From Haemophilus sp. (GTDB lineage Bacteria; Pseudomonadota; Gammaproteobacteria; Enterobacterales; Pasteurellaceae), in assembly GCA_019423025.1 (NCBI GenBank), contig JAHZCD010000007.1, positions 1-64,000 of the forward strand: 64,000 bases of DNA, written 5' to 3'. The notes beneath the pieces were generated by a model that saw nothing but the letters and a program-made list of their open reading frames with translations, was not told where the DNA came from and did not search any database. The translations under genes were made by a program, and so were the position numbers. This document shows, piece by piece, positions 51,951 through 61,118 of the stretch (its first letter is position 1; the number at the start of each line of letters is the position of its first letter).

Positions 51951-53666
51951 TTAAGCTTTAATTTGTCCTTTTAAGAAATCTAACAACTGATCTTTTGCAA
52001 TCATTTGTTTTTCACCGGTGCGGCGATTTTTGTATTCAATTTCGCCGTTTGCGAGATTTTTCTCCCCAATTACCACCATGTGTGGTACACCGATAAGTTC
52101 CATATCGGCAAACATCACACCAGGGCGTTCTTTGCGGTCATCAAAGATCACTTCTACACCTTGTGCTTGTAAAGTGCGGTACAATTCTTCGGCATATTTT
52201 TGAACGCTTTCAGACTTATGCATATTCATAGGCACGACGGCTACGGTGAATGGCGCAATTTCATCTGTTGGCCACACAATACCACGATCATCAAAATGTT
52301 GTTCAATCGCAGCAGCGACCACACGCGTTACACCAATACCGTAACATCCCATGGTTACGACCATTGGACGACCATCTTCACCTTGAACGGTTGCATTCAT
52401 GGCTTCTGAATATTTTTTACCTAATTGGAAAATATGACCCACTTCGATACCACGTTTGATCAATAAGGTACCTTTACCATCTGGGCTTGGATCACCTTCA
52501 ACTACGTTACGAATATCCGCTACTTTTGGTAACGCTACATCACGTTCCCAGTTGATATTGAAGTAATGTTTACCATCAATGTTTGCACCCGCGCTGAAAT
52601 CAGACACTAATGCCACTGAACGGTCAATAATCACTGGAATATTGAGATTAACAGGGCCTAATGAACCAACACCCGCACCAATTTTTGCTTTGATAACAGC
52701 TTCATCCGCAAACTCAAATGGTGAAGCCACTTCAGGTAATTTTTCTGCTTTAATTTCATTTAATTCATGGTCACCACGAATGACTAATGCCACTAACGGT
52801 TGCTCTTCGCTTGCCCCTTTTACGATTAAGGTTTTAACTGTTTTCTCAATTGGCAAATTGAATTGTTCCACCAACTCAGCAATTGTTTTTGCATTTGGCG
52901 TATCAACTAATTCCATTGCTTTCGTTGGCGCGGCGCGTTCACCAATCGCCACCGCTTCTGCTAACTCAATGTTTGCTGCGTAATCTGATTCCGTAGAGAA
53001 AATCACATCATCTTCACCGCTGTTTGCTAACACTTGGAATTCATGTGAGGCGCTCCCTCCGATAGAACCGGTATCCGCTTGTACTGCACGGAAATCTAAA
53101 CCTAAGCGATTAAAAATATTACTATACGTTTGGTACATCACATCATAAGTTTGTTGCAAGCTCGCGTGATCAGCATGGAAAGAATACGCATCTTTCATAA
53201 TAAATTCACGTGAACGCATGACACCAAAACGAGGACGTACTTCATCACGGAATTTAGTTTGAATTTGGTATAAATTGATTGGAAGTTGTCTGTATGATGA
53301 CACTTCGCGACGAACTAAATCCGTAATCACTTCTTCGTGTGTGGGACCTAATACAAAGTGACGATTACCACGATCCTCAAAACGAAGTAATTCTGGGCCA
53401 TATTGTTCCCAACGGCCTGATTCTTCCCATAATTCTGCCGGTTGTACTACTGGCATTTTGATTTCAAGTGCGCCGCTTTTATCCATTTCTTCACGGATGA
53501 TTTTTTCTACTTTACGGAGCACACGCCAGCCGGTTGGCATCCAGTTATAGAGACCTGAAGCAAGAGGACGAATCATCCCTGCGCGAAGCATCAATTGATG
53601 GCTCACAATGGCCGCTTCAGCTGGGGTTTCTTTTAATGTTGAGAATAAATATTGACTTGTACGCAT
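51951..53666 (-). CDS. proS: Prolyl-tRNA synthetase
   Basis: A 571-residue class II synthetase of the bacterial type: motif 1 region MRTSQYLFSTLKETPAEA, motif 2 FRDEVRPRFGVMRSREFIMK, an inserted editing domain (about 225-405, the YbaK-like block around VALVIRGDHELNEIKAEKLP) and motif 3 GCYGIGVTRVVAAAIEQHFD, then the anticodon-binding domain. Length matches E. coli (572). I start at 53666; the 26 extra upstream codons would read through the USS terminator at 53718-53751 and are not plausible. Confidence 0.96.
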   Translation of the reverse strand: MRTSQYLFSTLKETPAEAAIVSHQLMLRAGMIRPLASGLYNWMPTGWRVLRKVEKIIREEMDKSGALEIKMPVVQPAELWEESGRWEQYGPELLRFEDRGNRHFVLGPTHEEVITDLVRREVSSYRQLPINLYQIQTKFRDEVRPRFGVMRSREFIMKDAYSFHADHASLQQTYDVMYQTYSNIFNRLGLDFRAVQADTGSIGGSASHEFQVLANSGEDDVIFSTESDYAANIELAEAVAIGERAAPTKAMELVDTPNAKTIAELVEQFNLPIEKTVKTLIVKGASEEQPLVALVIRGDHELNEIKAEKLPEVASPFEFADEAVIKAKIGAGVGSLGPVNLNIPVIIDRSVALVSDFSAGANIDGKHYFNINWERDVALPKVADIRNVVEGDPSPDGKGTLLIKRGIEVGHIFQLGKKYSEAMNATVQGEDGRPMVVTMGCYGIGVTRVVAAAIEQHFDDRGIVWPTDEIAPFTVAVVPMNMHKSESVQKYAEELYRTLQAQGVEVIFDDRKERPGVMFADMELIGVPHMVVIGEKNLANGEIEYKNRRTGEKQMIAKDQLLDFLKGQIKA

Positions 53667-53717
53667 TGAATTAACCTTAGATTCTAAGCATTGAGAAAAA
53701 ATTGGTGAGAGTATAAC

Positions 53718-53751
53718 AAAAAGTGCGGTCATTTTTAACCGCACTTTTTTA
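53718..53751 (-). terminator. USS terminator between nlpD and proS
   Basis: AAAAAGTGCGGT and ACCGCACTTTTTT form a 12-bp stem with an 8-base loop; it ends the truD-to-nlpD transcript before proS. Confidence 0.88.
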
Positions 53752-53761
53752 TGAGAAAAGA

Positions 53762-54997
53762 TTATCTTCTCGGTAAGTATCTAACTGGATCCACAGATTT
53801 ACCTTTATAACGGATCTCGAAGTGAAGTTTCACAGCATTGGTTCCTGTGCTACCCATTTTCGCAATCTCTTGACCCGCTTTCACTTCTTGTTGATCGCTC
53901 ACAAGGATCTTGTCGTTGTGTGCATAAGCACTTAAGAAATCATCATTATGTTTGATGATGATTAAGTTACCGTAGCCACGTAATGCGTTACCCGCATACA
54001 CAACACGACCGCTCGCGGCAGCTTTAACCGCTTGTCCGCGAGAACCGCTGATATCGATCCCTTTGTTACCTCCATCGGTATTAGAGAAGCCTTGGATCAC
54101 ATTGCCTTGGGTTGGCCATTGCCATGCCACATTCGATGCCACTGGTGCCACAACGTTCGCATTAACTGGTGTATTGTTTGTAGTTTCCACTTGTGTTGTC
54201 GTCGTTGTCACTGGCGTACTCGGTGTATTGTTGGTAAACGCTGGGGTTGATGTACCACCAGTTGCGACACCAGCTTTAATTGGACCAATTACCGTACCAT
54301 CAGAGCCAATTTGAGTACCATTCGCACCTGGTGTATAAGTCACTTCTGGTTCAGCTGGAGCTGTTGGTGCAGTTGGTGCCGTCGTTTTCACTGGTACAGT
54401 CGTGGTAACCGTTTTAGTTGAACAATTTGAAATTTTTAACGTTTGGCCCACACTTAAGCTATAAGGCTCTTTCATATTGTTCATGCTCGCTAAATCTTTT
54501 ACATCCATACCGGTTAAGTAAGCGATTAAGAACATGGTATCGCCTTTATTTACTTTATAGGTATTTCCTTTGTATGAACCTTTTTGAATTTGGCTGTAAT
54601 CCGGCGCATTGGTATTTGGATTACGCGGCACATTGATTGCGCCAGAGCTGGTGCAATCAGAAACCGTTTTGGTTACTGTTTTAGTCTGTGGTTGAACCGG
54701 TGCTGGAGCTGGCGTTGGTTTAGGCTGTGCTGCAGCAGGTTGTTGAACCGGTTGATAAGTTGGTTGGAAACTTGGTTGTGGTGTTTGAGTTCCCGTTGGC
54801 ACGCTATTGCCCATGGTATTTGGCATCGTATTTTGTTGGATTTCTGGCTGCCATGTACCGCTCGAATTATTATCAACAGGCTGCATTACACCCGGAGAAA
54901 GTGTGCCATCTACATTTTCAATTGGCGCAGGGCTATTTGAACTACACGCCGTTAAAATAGCGATACTCACAGGGAGCAATAAAAACGATTTTTTCAT
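53762..54997 (-). CDS. nlpD: NlpD, LysM/LytM-domain lipoprotein (amidase activator)
   Basis: A 411-residue outer-membrane lipoprotein: lipobox LTAC (Cys18), a long Pro/Gln/Thr-rich linker, LysM domain (about 142-188, YKVNKGDTMFLIAYLTGMDV) for peptidoglycan binding, a second Thr/Pro linker, and a LytM/M23 domain (about 295-411, GIDISGSRGQAVKAAASGRV, AYAHNDKILV, LHFEIRYKGKSVDPVRYLP). The first metal His of active M23 enzymes is missing (NKGIDI), as in E. coli NlpD, which activates the septal amidase AmiC rather than cutting itself. Residues 31-63 share a motif with the small lipoprotein encoded just upstream. Confidence 0.94.
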   Translation of the reverse strand: MKKSFLLLPVSIAILTACSSNSPAPIENVDGTLSPGVMQPVDNNSSGTWQPEIQQNTMPNTMGNSVPTGTQTPQPSFQPTYQPVQQPAAAQPKPTPAPAPVQPQTKTVTKTVSDCTSSGAINVPRNPNTNAPDYSQIQKGSYKGNTYKVNKGDTMFLIAYLTGMDVKDLASMNNMKEPYSLSVGQTLKISNCSTKTVTTTVPVKTTAPTAPTAPAEPEVTYTPGANGTQIGSDGTVIGPIKAGVATGGTSTPAFTNNTPSTPVTTTTTQVETTNNTPVNANVVAPVASNVAWQWPTQGNVIQGFSNTDGGNKGIDISGSRGQAVKAAASGRVVYAGNALRGYGNLIIIKHNDDFLSAYAHNDKILVSDQQEVKAGQEIAKMGSTGTNAVKLHFEIRYKGKSVDPVRYLPRR

Positions 54998-55020
54998 TTA
55001 TTCTTCCTTTAACATTAAAT

Positions 55021-55209
55021 TTATTTCATTTGATTTGGCATCGAATTCTTTTCAATTTCCGGCATAAAGCTACCACCGGCAACCGCTCCCGTTCCCTCGA
55101 CTGGCTGCATAATACCATCAGGTAACGCATCGGAATCTTGTTTTTTCGGCTCTCCCGTACAAGCAGAAATCAGCAATGCACTCGAGATAATTAAGAGTAA
55201 TTTATTCAT
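55021..55209 (-). CDS. Mini-lipoprotein sharing a motif with the NlpD linker
   Basis: A 62-residue lipoprotein: MNKLLLIISSALLISAC (Cys17), a short polar spacer, and residues 27-62 with G-I-MQPVE, PEIEKNSMPNQMK at the very end. NlpD residues 31-63 read G-V-MQPVD then PEIQQNTMPNTM: the same order and almost the same spacing. The mature product is little more than a lipid anchor plus this motif. I start at 55209 (MNKLLL) because an ATG four codons upstream lies inside the ribosome site. It is 23 bp upstream of nlpD's start, in the same transcript. Function unknown; a shared binding partner with NlpD is the simplest idea. Confidence 0.85.
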   Translation of the reverse strand: MNKLLLIISSALLISACTGEPKKQDSDALPDGIMQPVEGTGAVAGGSFMPEIEKNSMPNQMK

Positions 55210-55225
55210 AAAAAAGGTCATCCTG

Positions 55226-55801
55226 TTATTTTAAAATAAGATAAGCAATCACAGCCAGAGCAACCACACTCCAACCAATGATTTCAATGGATTTACGTAA
55301 TTTCGCGGCGAATTTCTCTCCGCCCCATGCGGCCAGTTTTGCCACTAAAATAAAACGAGCAAAACGCGATACAAATGCGGTTATCACAAAGGGTATAAAT
55401 GACATTTGCATCACGCCGGCACAAATGGTGAAAACTTTATAAGGAATAGGACTAAAACCGGCAACAAAGACCACTAAAATACCCCATTCTTTAAACCACG
55501 CCATGGCCTGCTCCCAAGCGGCTTGGTAACCCCATTGTTGAATATAGCCTTGTACCCAATCAAAGGCATAGTAACCAATAGCATAACCAATCATTCCCCC
55601 CACTACTGAAGCGACCGCCGTATAAAGCGCAAAACGAAATGCACTTTTCGGTTTTGACATTGACATCGGAATCAACATCACATCTGGTGGAACAGGGAAA
55701 AAAATGGCCTCAATAAAACTCACAAAGGATAACCAAAACACGGCAAAGCGATGTTTTGACCATTGCATTGTTTTATCATACATCGCACCAAAAATATTCA
55801 T
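55226..55801 (-). CDS. YqaA-family (DedA-like) membrane protein
   Basis: A 191-residue protein with the VTT/DedA fold: SFVSFIEAIFFPVPPDVMLI (E-x-FFPxPP), GMIGYAIGYYAFDW and the hallmark GFSPIPYKVFTICAGVMQMS re-entrant loop. DedA-superfamily proteins support membrane lipid flipping and proton homeostasis. It sits between surE and the mini-lipoprotein, in the place where E. coli has pcm. Confidence 0.88.
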   Translation of the reverse strand: MNIFGAMYDKTMQWSKHRFAVFWLSFVSFIEAIFFPVPPDVMLIPMSMSKPKSAFRFALYTAVASVVGGMIGYAIGYYAFDWVQGYIQQWGYQAAWEQAMAWFKEWGILVVFVAGFSPIPYKVFTICAGVMQMSFIPFVITAFVSRFARFILVAKLAAWGGEKFAAKLRKSIEIIGWSVVALAVIAYLILK

Positions 55802-55852
55802 TCACTTATCCTTTATTGCTTCAATAGGGAAAATTCGTTTCAAAACGGCACA

Positions 55853-56593
55853 TTATTCACTTTCCAGCCAATCTTGTAAAGCAGCAATTGACTGATGAGC
55901 CGTAAGATCCGCTTGAATTGGCGTAATGGCAACATAACCATTTTTTACCGCATGAAAATCTGTACCTTCACCATCATATTCTGGCAAGCCTGACGGGCCA
56001 ATCCAATAAATATTTTCGCCACGAGGATCTTCTTGTTTAATCACTTCTGCAGCGGATGAGCGATAACCTAAATGACAGACTTTAATGCCTTTGAGTTCTT
56101 CGTAAGGCAAATCTGGCACATTGATATTGATCACTTCGCGTTTATTCAATAATTGAGGATGTAATTTCGGAATTAAATCGCACACTACACGAGCCGCTGT
56201 TTCATAATGCAAACGACCATCTAAAGATACCGCAATAGCTGGCAACCCTAAATGGCGACCTTCCAATGCTGCAGCCAAAGTACCTGAATAAATCGTATCA
56301 TCCCCCATATTGCAACCCGCGTTAATGCCTGATACGACAAGATCCACTTGTCCAGATAAAAAACCGTTTAGTGCCAAATGCACACAGTCAGCCGGTGTGC
56401 CATTCACGCAATAATCACCACTATCTAAATGACGTGGGCGAAGTGGCTCAACAAGCGTTAATGAGCTTGATGCCGCGCTACGATTACGATCGGGCGCAAC
56501 GATCACCACATCGGCAATTTTGCGTAATTCTTTTGCTAAAACTTGAATCCCTTCGGCATGAAAACCGTCATCATTGCTGACTAAAATTCGCAT
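55853..56593 (-). CDS. surE: SurE, 5'/3'-nucleotidase
   Basis: A 246-residue phosphatase: metal site MRILVSNDDGFHAEGI (Asp8/Asp9), SGINAGCNMGDDTIYSGTLA (Asn metal ligand) and APDRNRSAASSSLT. It dephosphorylates nucleoside monophosphates and short polyphosphates in stationary-phase survival. Its ATG overlaps the truD stop by one base (TAATG), so translation is coupled. Confidence 0.96.
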   Translation of the reverse strand: MRILVSNDDGFHAEGIQVLAKELRKIADVVIVAPDRNRSAASSSLTLVEPLRPRHLDSGDYCVNGTPADCVHLALNGFLSGQVDLVVSGINAGCNMGDDTIYSGTLAAALEGRHLGLPAIAVSLDGRLHYETAARVVCDLIPKLHPQLLNKREVININVPDLPYEELKGIKVCHLGYRSSAAEVIKQEDPRGENIYWIGPSGLPEYDGEGTDFHAVKNGYVAITPIQADLTAHQSIAALQDWLESE

Positions 56594-57615
56594 TATTCTT
56601 CTTCCTTAATATTCACTAACTCTCGCACCAATGCAGTGGCATAACTCCCTGCCGGCAAATAAAATGAGAGCTTCAATCCTTCTTCAACAAACGTCCAATG
56701 GAAATCTTTTGCCTGCATCAATAAAGGGCGGCGAGCGGCTTTCATTCTTTCTTGTTTCATTAATTCTTGGAAAACCTGATGTTCCAAAACCACTTTATTT
56801 TCGACCGCACTTGCAGATAAATTTTCTTCGCCAATTAAAGGCGCGGTGAGCAAAATATCTTGTTCGTTCAAACGTTGCTGTAAGACTGCTAAATCTTCAT
56901 TTTCATCGGCCTTAAACCAACTGTGCGATCCGTTTAATTGCACAATATCGTCTCTTAGAACCTGATCTGCCACATTTTGTTCAATTCGTTCTGCTACAAC
57001 TAAATTAAAAATTTCGCTGCGAGCTGCTGAAAGATAAAAACTGCGTTTTTTACGATCTTTGACCTTAATCTCCCCTTTCGCCCAACGAATCGCTTGAGTC
57101 AGATTATGACCGTCGCGTCCAAAACGTTGTTCGGTGAAATAGTTAGGGAAACCATATTTCGCCACAAAATTTAAGCGTACATTCAACTCATCACTTTCTT
57201 TTGCACCGCGCAATAAAATCTCGAAGGCATTTCCTTGAAGACTACCCGTACGAATTTTACGATTGTGGCGAGTGACGTCTAAAATCTCGACGCCTTCCAA
57301 CTGAAATTGGCTAAAATCTGGTGTTTCCTTCCCCGGCATTTGTAAACAAAACCATTGTTCCGTAATGCCATGACGATCTTTCAAACCGGCATACCCCATA
57401 TTTCGCTCAGAAACACCTGCAAACTTGGCTAACTTTTCGCCTACAAACAATGTATTGCAATCCGTTTTACGGATTTTTACCGCCACAAATTCGCCTTCGC
57501 CTGACATTTCATAGCCGAGATCTTCTTTAACAATAAAGTCAGCGAACGCTTGCTTTAAAAGTGCGGTTGATTTTGGCGGTGTTTTTAAGGTGAAATAAGG
57601 GAGATGTTTGACCAT
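56593..57615 (-). CDS. truD: TruD, tRNA pseudouridine-13 synthase
   Basis: A 340-residue TruD: GYAGLKDRHGITEQWF with catalytic Asp80, NYFTEQRFGRDGHNL, and the C-terminal YLPAGSYATALVRELVNI. It makes pseudouridine 13 in tRNA-Glu. The start at 57615 gives the standard length and puts the catalytic Asp at 80 as in E. coli; the upstream 45-codon extension (Cys-rich, no homologous look) is not used. First gene of truD-surE-yqaA-lipoprotein-nlpD. Confidence 0.94.
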   Translation of the reverse strand: MVKHLPYFTLKTPPKSTALLKQAFADFIVKEDLGYEMSGEGEFVAVKIRKTDCNTLFVGEKLAKFAGVSERNMGYAGLKDRHGITEQWFCLQMPGKETPDFSQFQLEGVEILDVTRHNRKIRTGSLQGNAFEILLRGAKESDELNVRLNFVAKYGFPNYFTEQRFGRDGHNLTQAIRWAKGEIKVKDRKKRSFYLSAARSEIFNLVVAERIEQNVADQVLRDDIVQLNGSHSWFKADENEDLAVLQQRLNEQDILLTAPLIGEENLSASAVENKVVLEHQVFQELMKQERMKAARRPLLMQAKDFHWTFVEEGLKLSFYLPAGSYATALVRELVNIKEEE

Positions 57616-57820
57616 TTTTTTCGTTCTAAAATAAGAAAGCCCAACTTTTTCGCTGCAATAAATAGCGTGATCAGCTGGGCATGTTAAACACAATTTATTC
57701 GCGCAGAATTTTAACCTTTCCTCCCCGTCAAGGCAAACTGAAATGAGCATAAATTTTTAGCGACATTTTCATCTTTATCCCCTACAATGACCGCACTTTT
57801 TCTGACAAAAGGAATGCCTT

Positions 57821-58249
57821 ATGACGAACTTTAACGAACTCCAAGAAGAAACTCGTGAAATCATTACGGATTTATTAAATGACGGCAGCGATCCGGATGC
57901 CCTTTATATTATCGAACATCACATCGCTCATTATGATTTTGATACATTAGAAAAAATTGCTGTGGATGCTTTCAAAGCAGGCTATGAAGTGTCAGAAGCG
58001 GAAGAATTTGAAGATGAAAGTGGCAAGGTCATTTTCTGCTTTGACATCATCAGTGAAGTAGAATTAAAGCCCGAAATTATCGATGCACAACAAAAAGAAA
58101 TTTTACCATTAGTGGAAAAATACAAAGGCATTTATGATGGCTGGGGCACGTATTTTGAAGATCCGAATGCCGAGGACGATGAATACGGCGATGACGGCGA
58201 ATTTTTTGACGATGAAGATGTCGAAGACGACAACGAACGTTTACATTAA
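57821..58249 (+). CDS. rraB: RraB, regulator of RNase E activity
   Basis: A 142-residue acidic protein: EETREIITDLLNDGSDPDAL, YIIEHHIAHYDFDTLEKIAV, FDGWGTYF-like segment (YDGWGTYFEDP) and a highly acidic tail (EDDEYGDDGEFFDDEDVEDD). This is RraB, which binds RNase E and limits mRNA turnover in E. coli. Ribosome site AAAGGA. The USS ACCGCACTTTTT at about 57792-57803 precedes it. Confidence 0.9.
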   Translation: MTNFNELQEETREIITDLLNDGSDPDALYIIEHHIAHYDFDTLEKIAVDAFKAGYEVSEAEEFEDESGKVIFCFDIISEVELKPEIIDAQQKEILPLVEKYKGIYDGWGTYFEDPNAEDDEYGDDGEFFDDEDVEDDNERLH

Positions 58250-58257
58250 TAATAACA

Positions 58258-58285
58258 AAGGGCGTATTAAACCGCCCTTAATTTT
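58258..58285 (+). terminator. rraB terminator
   Basis: AAGGGCG and CGCCCTT form a 7-bp stem with an 8-base loop, followed by AATTTTT. Confidence 0.75.
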
Positions 58286-58311
58286 TATCTTACCCAAATA
58301 GGAATGAAACA

Positions 58312-59025
58312 ATGAAACTCAAAACGCTTTCTTTAGCATTACTTGCCTTGCCTATCGCTTCTTTTGCAACAGAACCCGTATTTCATCAGTCAACGGATGT
58401 CAGCTTTAGTGTTGAAGCTGAAAGAGAGGTAGAACGAGATTTATTGCAAGTGTCCCTTTTTTACCAAGCGGAAGGCAATGATTTATCCGCACTCAATAAA
58501 ACTATGGCGGAAAAAATGAATAAAGCCATTGAGTTGGCAAAAGCACAAAGTGCGGTTGAAATTAAAGATAATTCTCGCAATACCTGGATTCGCTATGACA
58601 ATAAAGGCAAACAACAAGGCTGGATTGCGCGTGCAGAATTAACCTTAGAAAGTAAAGATTCTCAAGCATTATCAACATTAGTACATGAATTAGATGGCGT
58701 ATTAGCCATTGATCGCGTAAGTGCCTCTGTTTCACGTGAGAAATTAAGTAGTTTAGAAAATGAATTAACCAAAGAGGCTTTAGCAAAAGTTAAAGATAAA
58801 GCCCTATTAATTCAAGAATCTTTGCAGATGAAAGGTTATCACACACAAAGCCTTGACGTGTCTTCTGCCAATGATTCCGCGAATGATTTCCGCCCTTATG
58901 CTGCAGGGGCAATGATGGCAAAAAGTTTCTCTTACTCGGATGAAAAAGATGAAACTTACACTCAAAGTGGCAAAGAGAAAATTAAAGTCAGTGTGAATGC
59001 GCGAATTGCATTGCTTAAAGAATAA
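58312..59025 (+). CDS. SIMPL-domain periplasmic protein (YggE/DUF541 family)
   Basis: A 237-residue exported protein (signal peptide ending ASFA, residue about 19) with a SIMPL/DUF541 fold: VSFSVEAEREVERDLLQVSL, the RNTWIRYDNKGKQQGWIARA strand pair and MMAKSFSYSDEK. E. coli YggE of this family lowers oxidative stress by an unknown route. Ribosome site region ATAGGAATG. A USS encodes AQSAVEIK. Single gene. Confidence 0.82.
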   Translation: MKLKTLSLALLALPIASFATEPVFHQSTDVSFSVEAEREVERDLLQVSLFYQAEGNDLSALNKTMAEKMNKAIELAKAQSAVEIKDNSRNTWIRYDNKGKQQGWIARAELTLESKDSQALSTLVHELDGVLAIDRVSASVSREKLSSLENELTKEALAKVKDKALLIQESLQMKGYHTQSLDVSSANDSANDFRPYAAGAMMAKSFSYSDEKDETYTQSGKEKIKVSVNARIALLKE

Positions 59026-59069
59026 TTTTCTATACAATGAACGACGATTTTTTTAATAAGGAAAACACT

Positions 59070-59708
59070 ATGAAAATAGCAAAAAATACGGTTGTGAGTA
59101 TCGCTTACCAAGTACGTACTCAAGACGGTGTATTAGTTGATGAAGCACCAGCAAATCAACCATTAGAATATTTACAAGGCCACAATAACTTAATCATTGG
59201 TCTTGAAAATGCTTTAGAAGGTAAAGAAGTTGGCGACAAATTTGAAGTGCGTGTTCAACCTGAAGAAGGCTACGGCGAATACAATGAAAATATGGTTCAA
59301 CGTGTACCCAAAGAGGTATTCCAAGGCGTTGATGAAGTGGTGGTTGGTATGCGTTTCTTAGCAGATACAGACATCGGCCCGGTTCCTGTTGTGATCACGG
59401 AAGTAGATGGTGATGAAGTGGTAGTTGATGGTAACCACATGTTAGCGGGCCAAGAATTACACTTCACTGTGGAAGTTGTTGGCACTCGTGAAGCAACATT
59501 AGAAGAAATTGCTCACGGTCACGTACATGGCGCACATGATCACCACCATCATCATGATGACGAAGATGGTCACGGTTGTGGGTGTGGCGGTCACGGTCAT
59601 CACCACCATGATCACGATCACGGACACGGCGGTTGCTGTGGCGGTGGTCATCATCACGATCATGATCACGGACACGGTCATGGCGGCTGTGGTTGTGGCG
59701 GTCACTAA
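59070..59708 (+). CDS. slyD: SlyD, metallochaperone and peptidyl-prolyl isomerase
   Basis: A 212-residue FKBP-type isomerase: MKIAKNTVVSIAYQVRTQDG, the inserted-flap domain (about 70-125) and a long His/Gly/Cys tail from about 150, with HDHHHHHDDEDGHGCGCGGH followed by further HxHDHGH and CGCGGH blocks. The tail binds nickel and other metals. SlyD folds proline-rich substrates and supplies nickel to urease or hydrogenase. I start at 59070 (AAGGAA site); 11 codons upstream look like leader sequence. The tail is longer in His/Cys than in E. coli SlyD. Confidence 0.95.
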   Translation: MKIAKNTVVSIAYQVRTQDGVLVDEAPANQPLEYLQGHNNLIIGLENALEGKEVGDKFEVRVQPEEGYGEYNENMVQRVPKEVFQGVDEVVVGMRFLADTDIGPVPVVITEVDGDEVVVDGNHMLAGQELHFTVEVVGTREATLEEIAHGHVHGAHDHHHHHDDEDGHGCGCGGHGHHHHDHDHGHGGCCGGGHHHDHDHGHGHGGCGCGGH

Positions 59709-59724
59709 TCTTCATTTAAGAGAT

Positions 59725-59759
59725 AAAAAAGTGCGGTTAAAAATAACCGCACTTTTTCT
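59725..59759. terminator. Bidirectional USS terminator between slyD and hslU
   Basis: AAAAAAGTGCGGTTA and TAACCGCACTTTTTCT form a 13-bp or longer stem with a 4-base loop. Confidence 0.9.
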
Positions 59760-59774
59760 TTATCTAAACTTTCA

Positions 59775-61109
59775 TTACAGAATGAATCGACTTAAATCTT
59801 CGTTTTCAATCACTTCGCCTAATGCCTCAATCACATAGGCCGCATCAATATTCACGGTTTGTCCGTTCATATCGCTCGCATCAAATGAGATTTTATCCAT
59901 TAAACGTTCCATAACGGTATGTAAACGTCTTGCACCGATATTCTCCGTTTTCTCATTCACACGGAAGGCGGCTTCAGCAATCTTCTTAATGGCATCTTGT
60001 GTAAACTCAATGCTCACGCCTTCTGTCGCCATAAGCGCTTTATATTGCTCCGTTAAAGACGCATTTGGCTCAGTTAGAATACGCTCAAAATCCTCTGCCG
60101 TTAATGCAGACAATTCAACACGAATCGGCAAACGACCTTGCAATTCTGGAATTAAATCCGATGGACGCGCCACTTGGAATGCTCCTGATGCAATAAAGAG
60201 AATATGATCAGTTTTCACCATCCCGTGTTTCGTATTAACTGTTGAACCTTCCACTAATGGTAATAAGTCACGTTGCACACCTTCACGAGAAACATCTGCA
60301 CCACTGTATTCGCCTTTTTTACAGATCTTGTCGATCTCATCAATAAACACGATACCGTTTTGTTCAACTGCATCAATGGCTTTTTGTTTCAATTCTTCCG
60401 GATTAATCAATTTGGCAGCTTCATCGTCAATTAAGGTTTTTAATGCATCCTTAATTTTCATTTTGCGTTTTTTGGTTTTATCCGAACCCAGGCTTTGGAA
60501 CATGGATTGCAACTGATTGGTCATTTCTTCCATGCCTGGAGGTGCCATGATTTCCACGCCCATTGACACGCCCGCAGACACATCAATTTCGATTTCTTTA
60601 TCGTCTAATTGCCCTTCGCGTAATTTTTTACGGAACGCTTGGCGAGTGCTGCTGTTGGTATCGTGGTTTTCGACTTCACCCCATTGATTTTTCGGTGGGG
60701 GCAATAATGCATCTAAAATACGGTCTTCCGCCGCATCTTCTGCTTTCGCACGATTTTTCGCAATTTCTTGTTGGCGAACCAATTTCATCGCACTGTCCGT
60801 TAAATCCCGGATAATGGAATCCACTTCTTTCCCCACATAGCCCACTTCGGTGAACTTGGTTGCTTCCACTTTAATGAATGGCGCATTGGCTAATTTTGCA
60901 AGACGACGTGCAATCTCGGTTTTACCCACACCCGTTGGCCCAATCATTAAAATATTTTTAGGGGTGACTTCATGGCGAAGTGGTTCTTGCAACTGCATTC
61001 TTCTCCAACGGTTACGTAATGCGATCGCAACCGCTCTTTTCGCCTCTTTTTGGCCGATAATATGTTGATCTAATTCGGAAACAATTTCACGAGGGGTCAT
61101 TTCAGACAT
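59775..61109 (-). CDS. hslU: HslU, ATPase subunit of the HslUV protease
   Basis: A 444-residue AAA+ unfoldase: MTPREIVSELDQHIIGQKEA, Walker A IGPTGVGKTEIARRLAKLA, the I-domain insert (about 110-235, charged and Met-rich), Walker B GIVFIDEIDKICKK and sensor region LFIASGAFQVARPSDLIPEL; C-terminus ENEDLSRFIL inserts into HslV. It unfolds substrates such as SulA or sigma-32 for HslV. It follows hslV by 9 bp in one operon under a sigma-32-like promoter. Confidence 0.97.
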   Translation of the reverse strand: MSEMTPREIVSELDQHIIGQKEAKRAVAIALRNRWRRMQLQEPLRHEVTPKNILMIGPTGVGKTEIARRLAKLANAPFIKVEATKFTEVGYVGKEVDSIIRDLTDSAMKLVRQQEIAKNRAKAEDAAEDRILDALLPPPKNQWGEVENHDTNSSTRQAFRKKLREGQLDDKEIEIDVSAGVSMGVEIMAPPGMEEMTNQLQSMFQSLGSDKTKKRKMKIKDALKTLIDDEAAKLINPEELKQKAIDAVEQNGIVFIDEIDKICKKGEYSGADVSREGVQRDLLPLVEGSTVNTKHGMVKTDHILFIASGAFQVARPSDLIPELQGRLPIRVELSALTAEDFERILTEPNASLTEQYKALMATEGVSIEFTQDAIKKIAEAAFRVNEKTENIGARRLHTVMERLMDKISFDASDMNGQTVNIDAAYVIEALGEVIENEDLSRFIL

Positions 61110-61118
61110 AATTTTTCC

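Noticed and set aside
59464..59838. Open frames opposite and out of phase with the slyD tail
   Set aside because: Low-complexity His/Asp/Arg or Thr/Met runs caused by the repetitive His-Gly codons of slyD.
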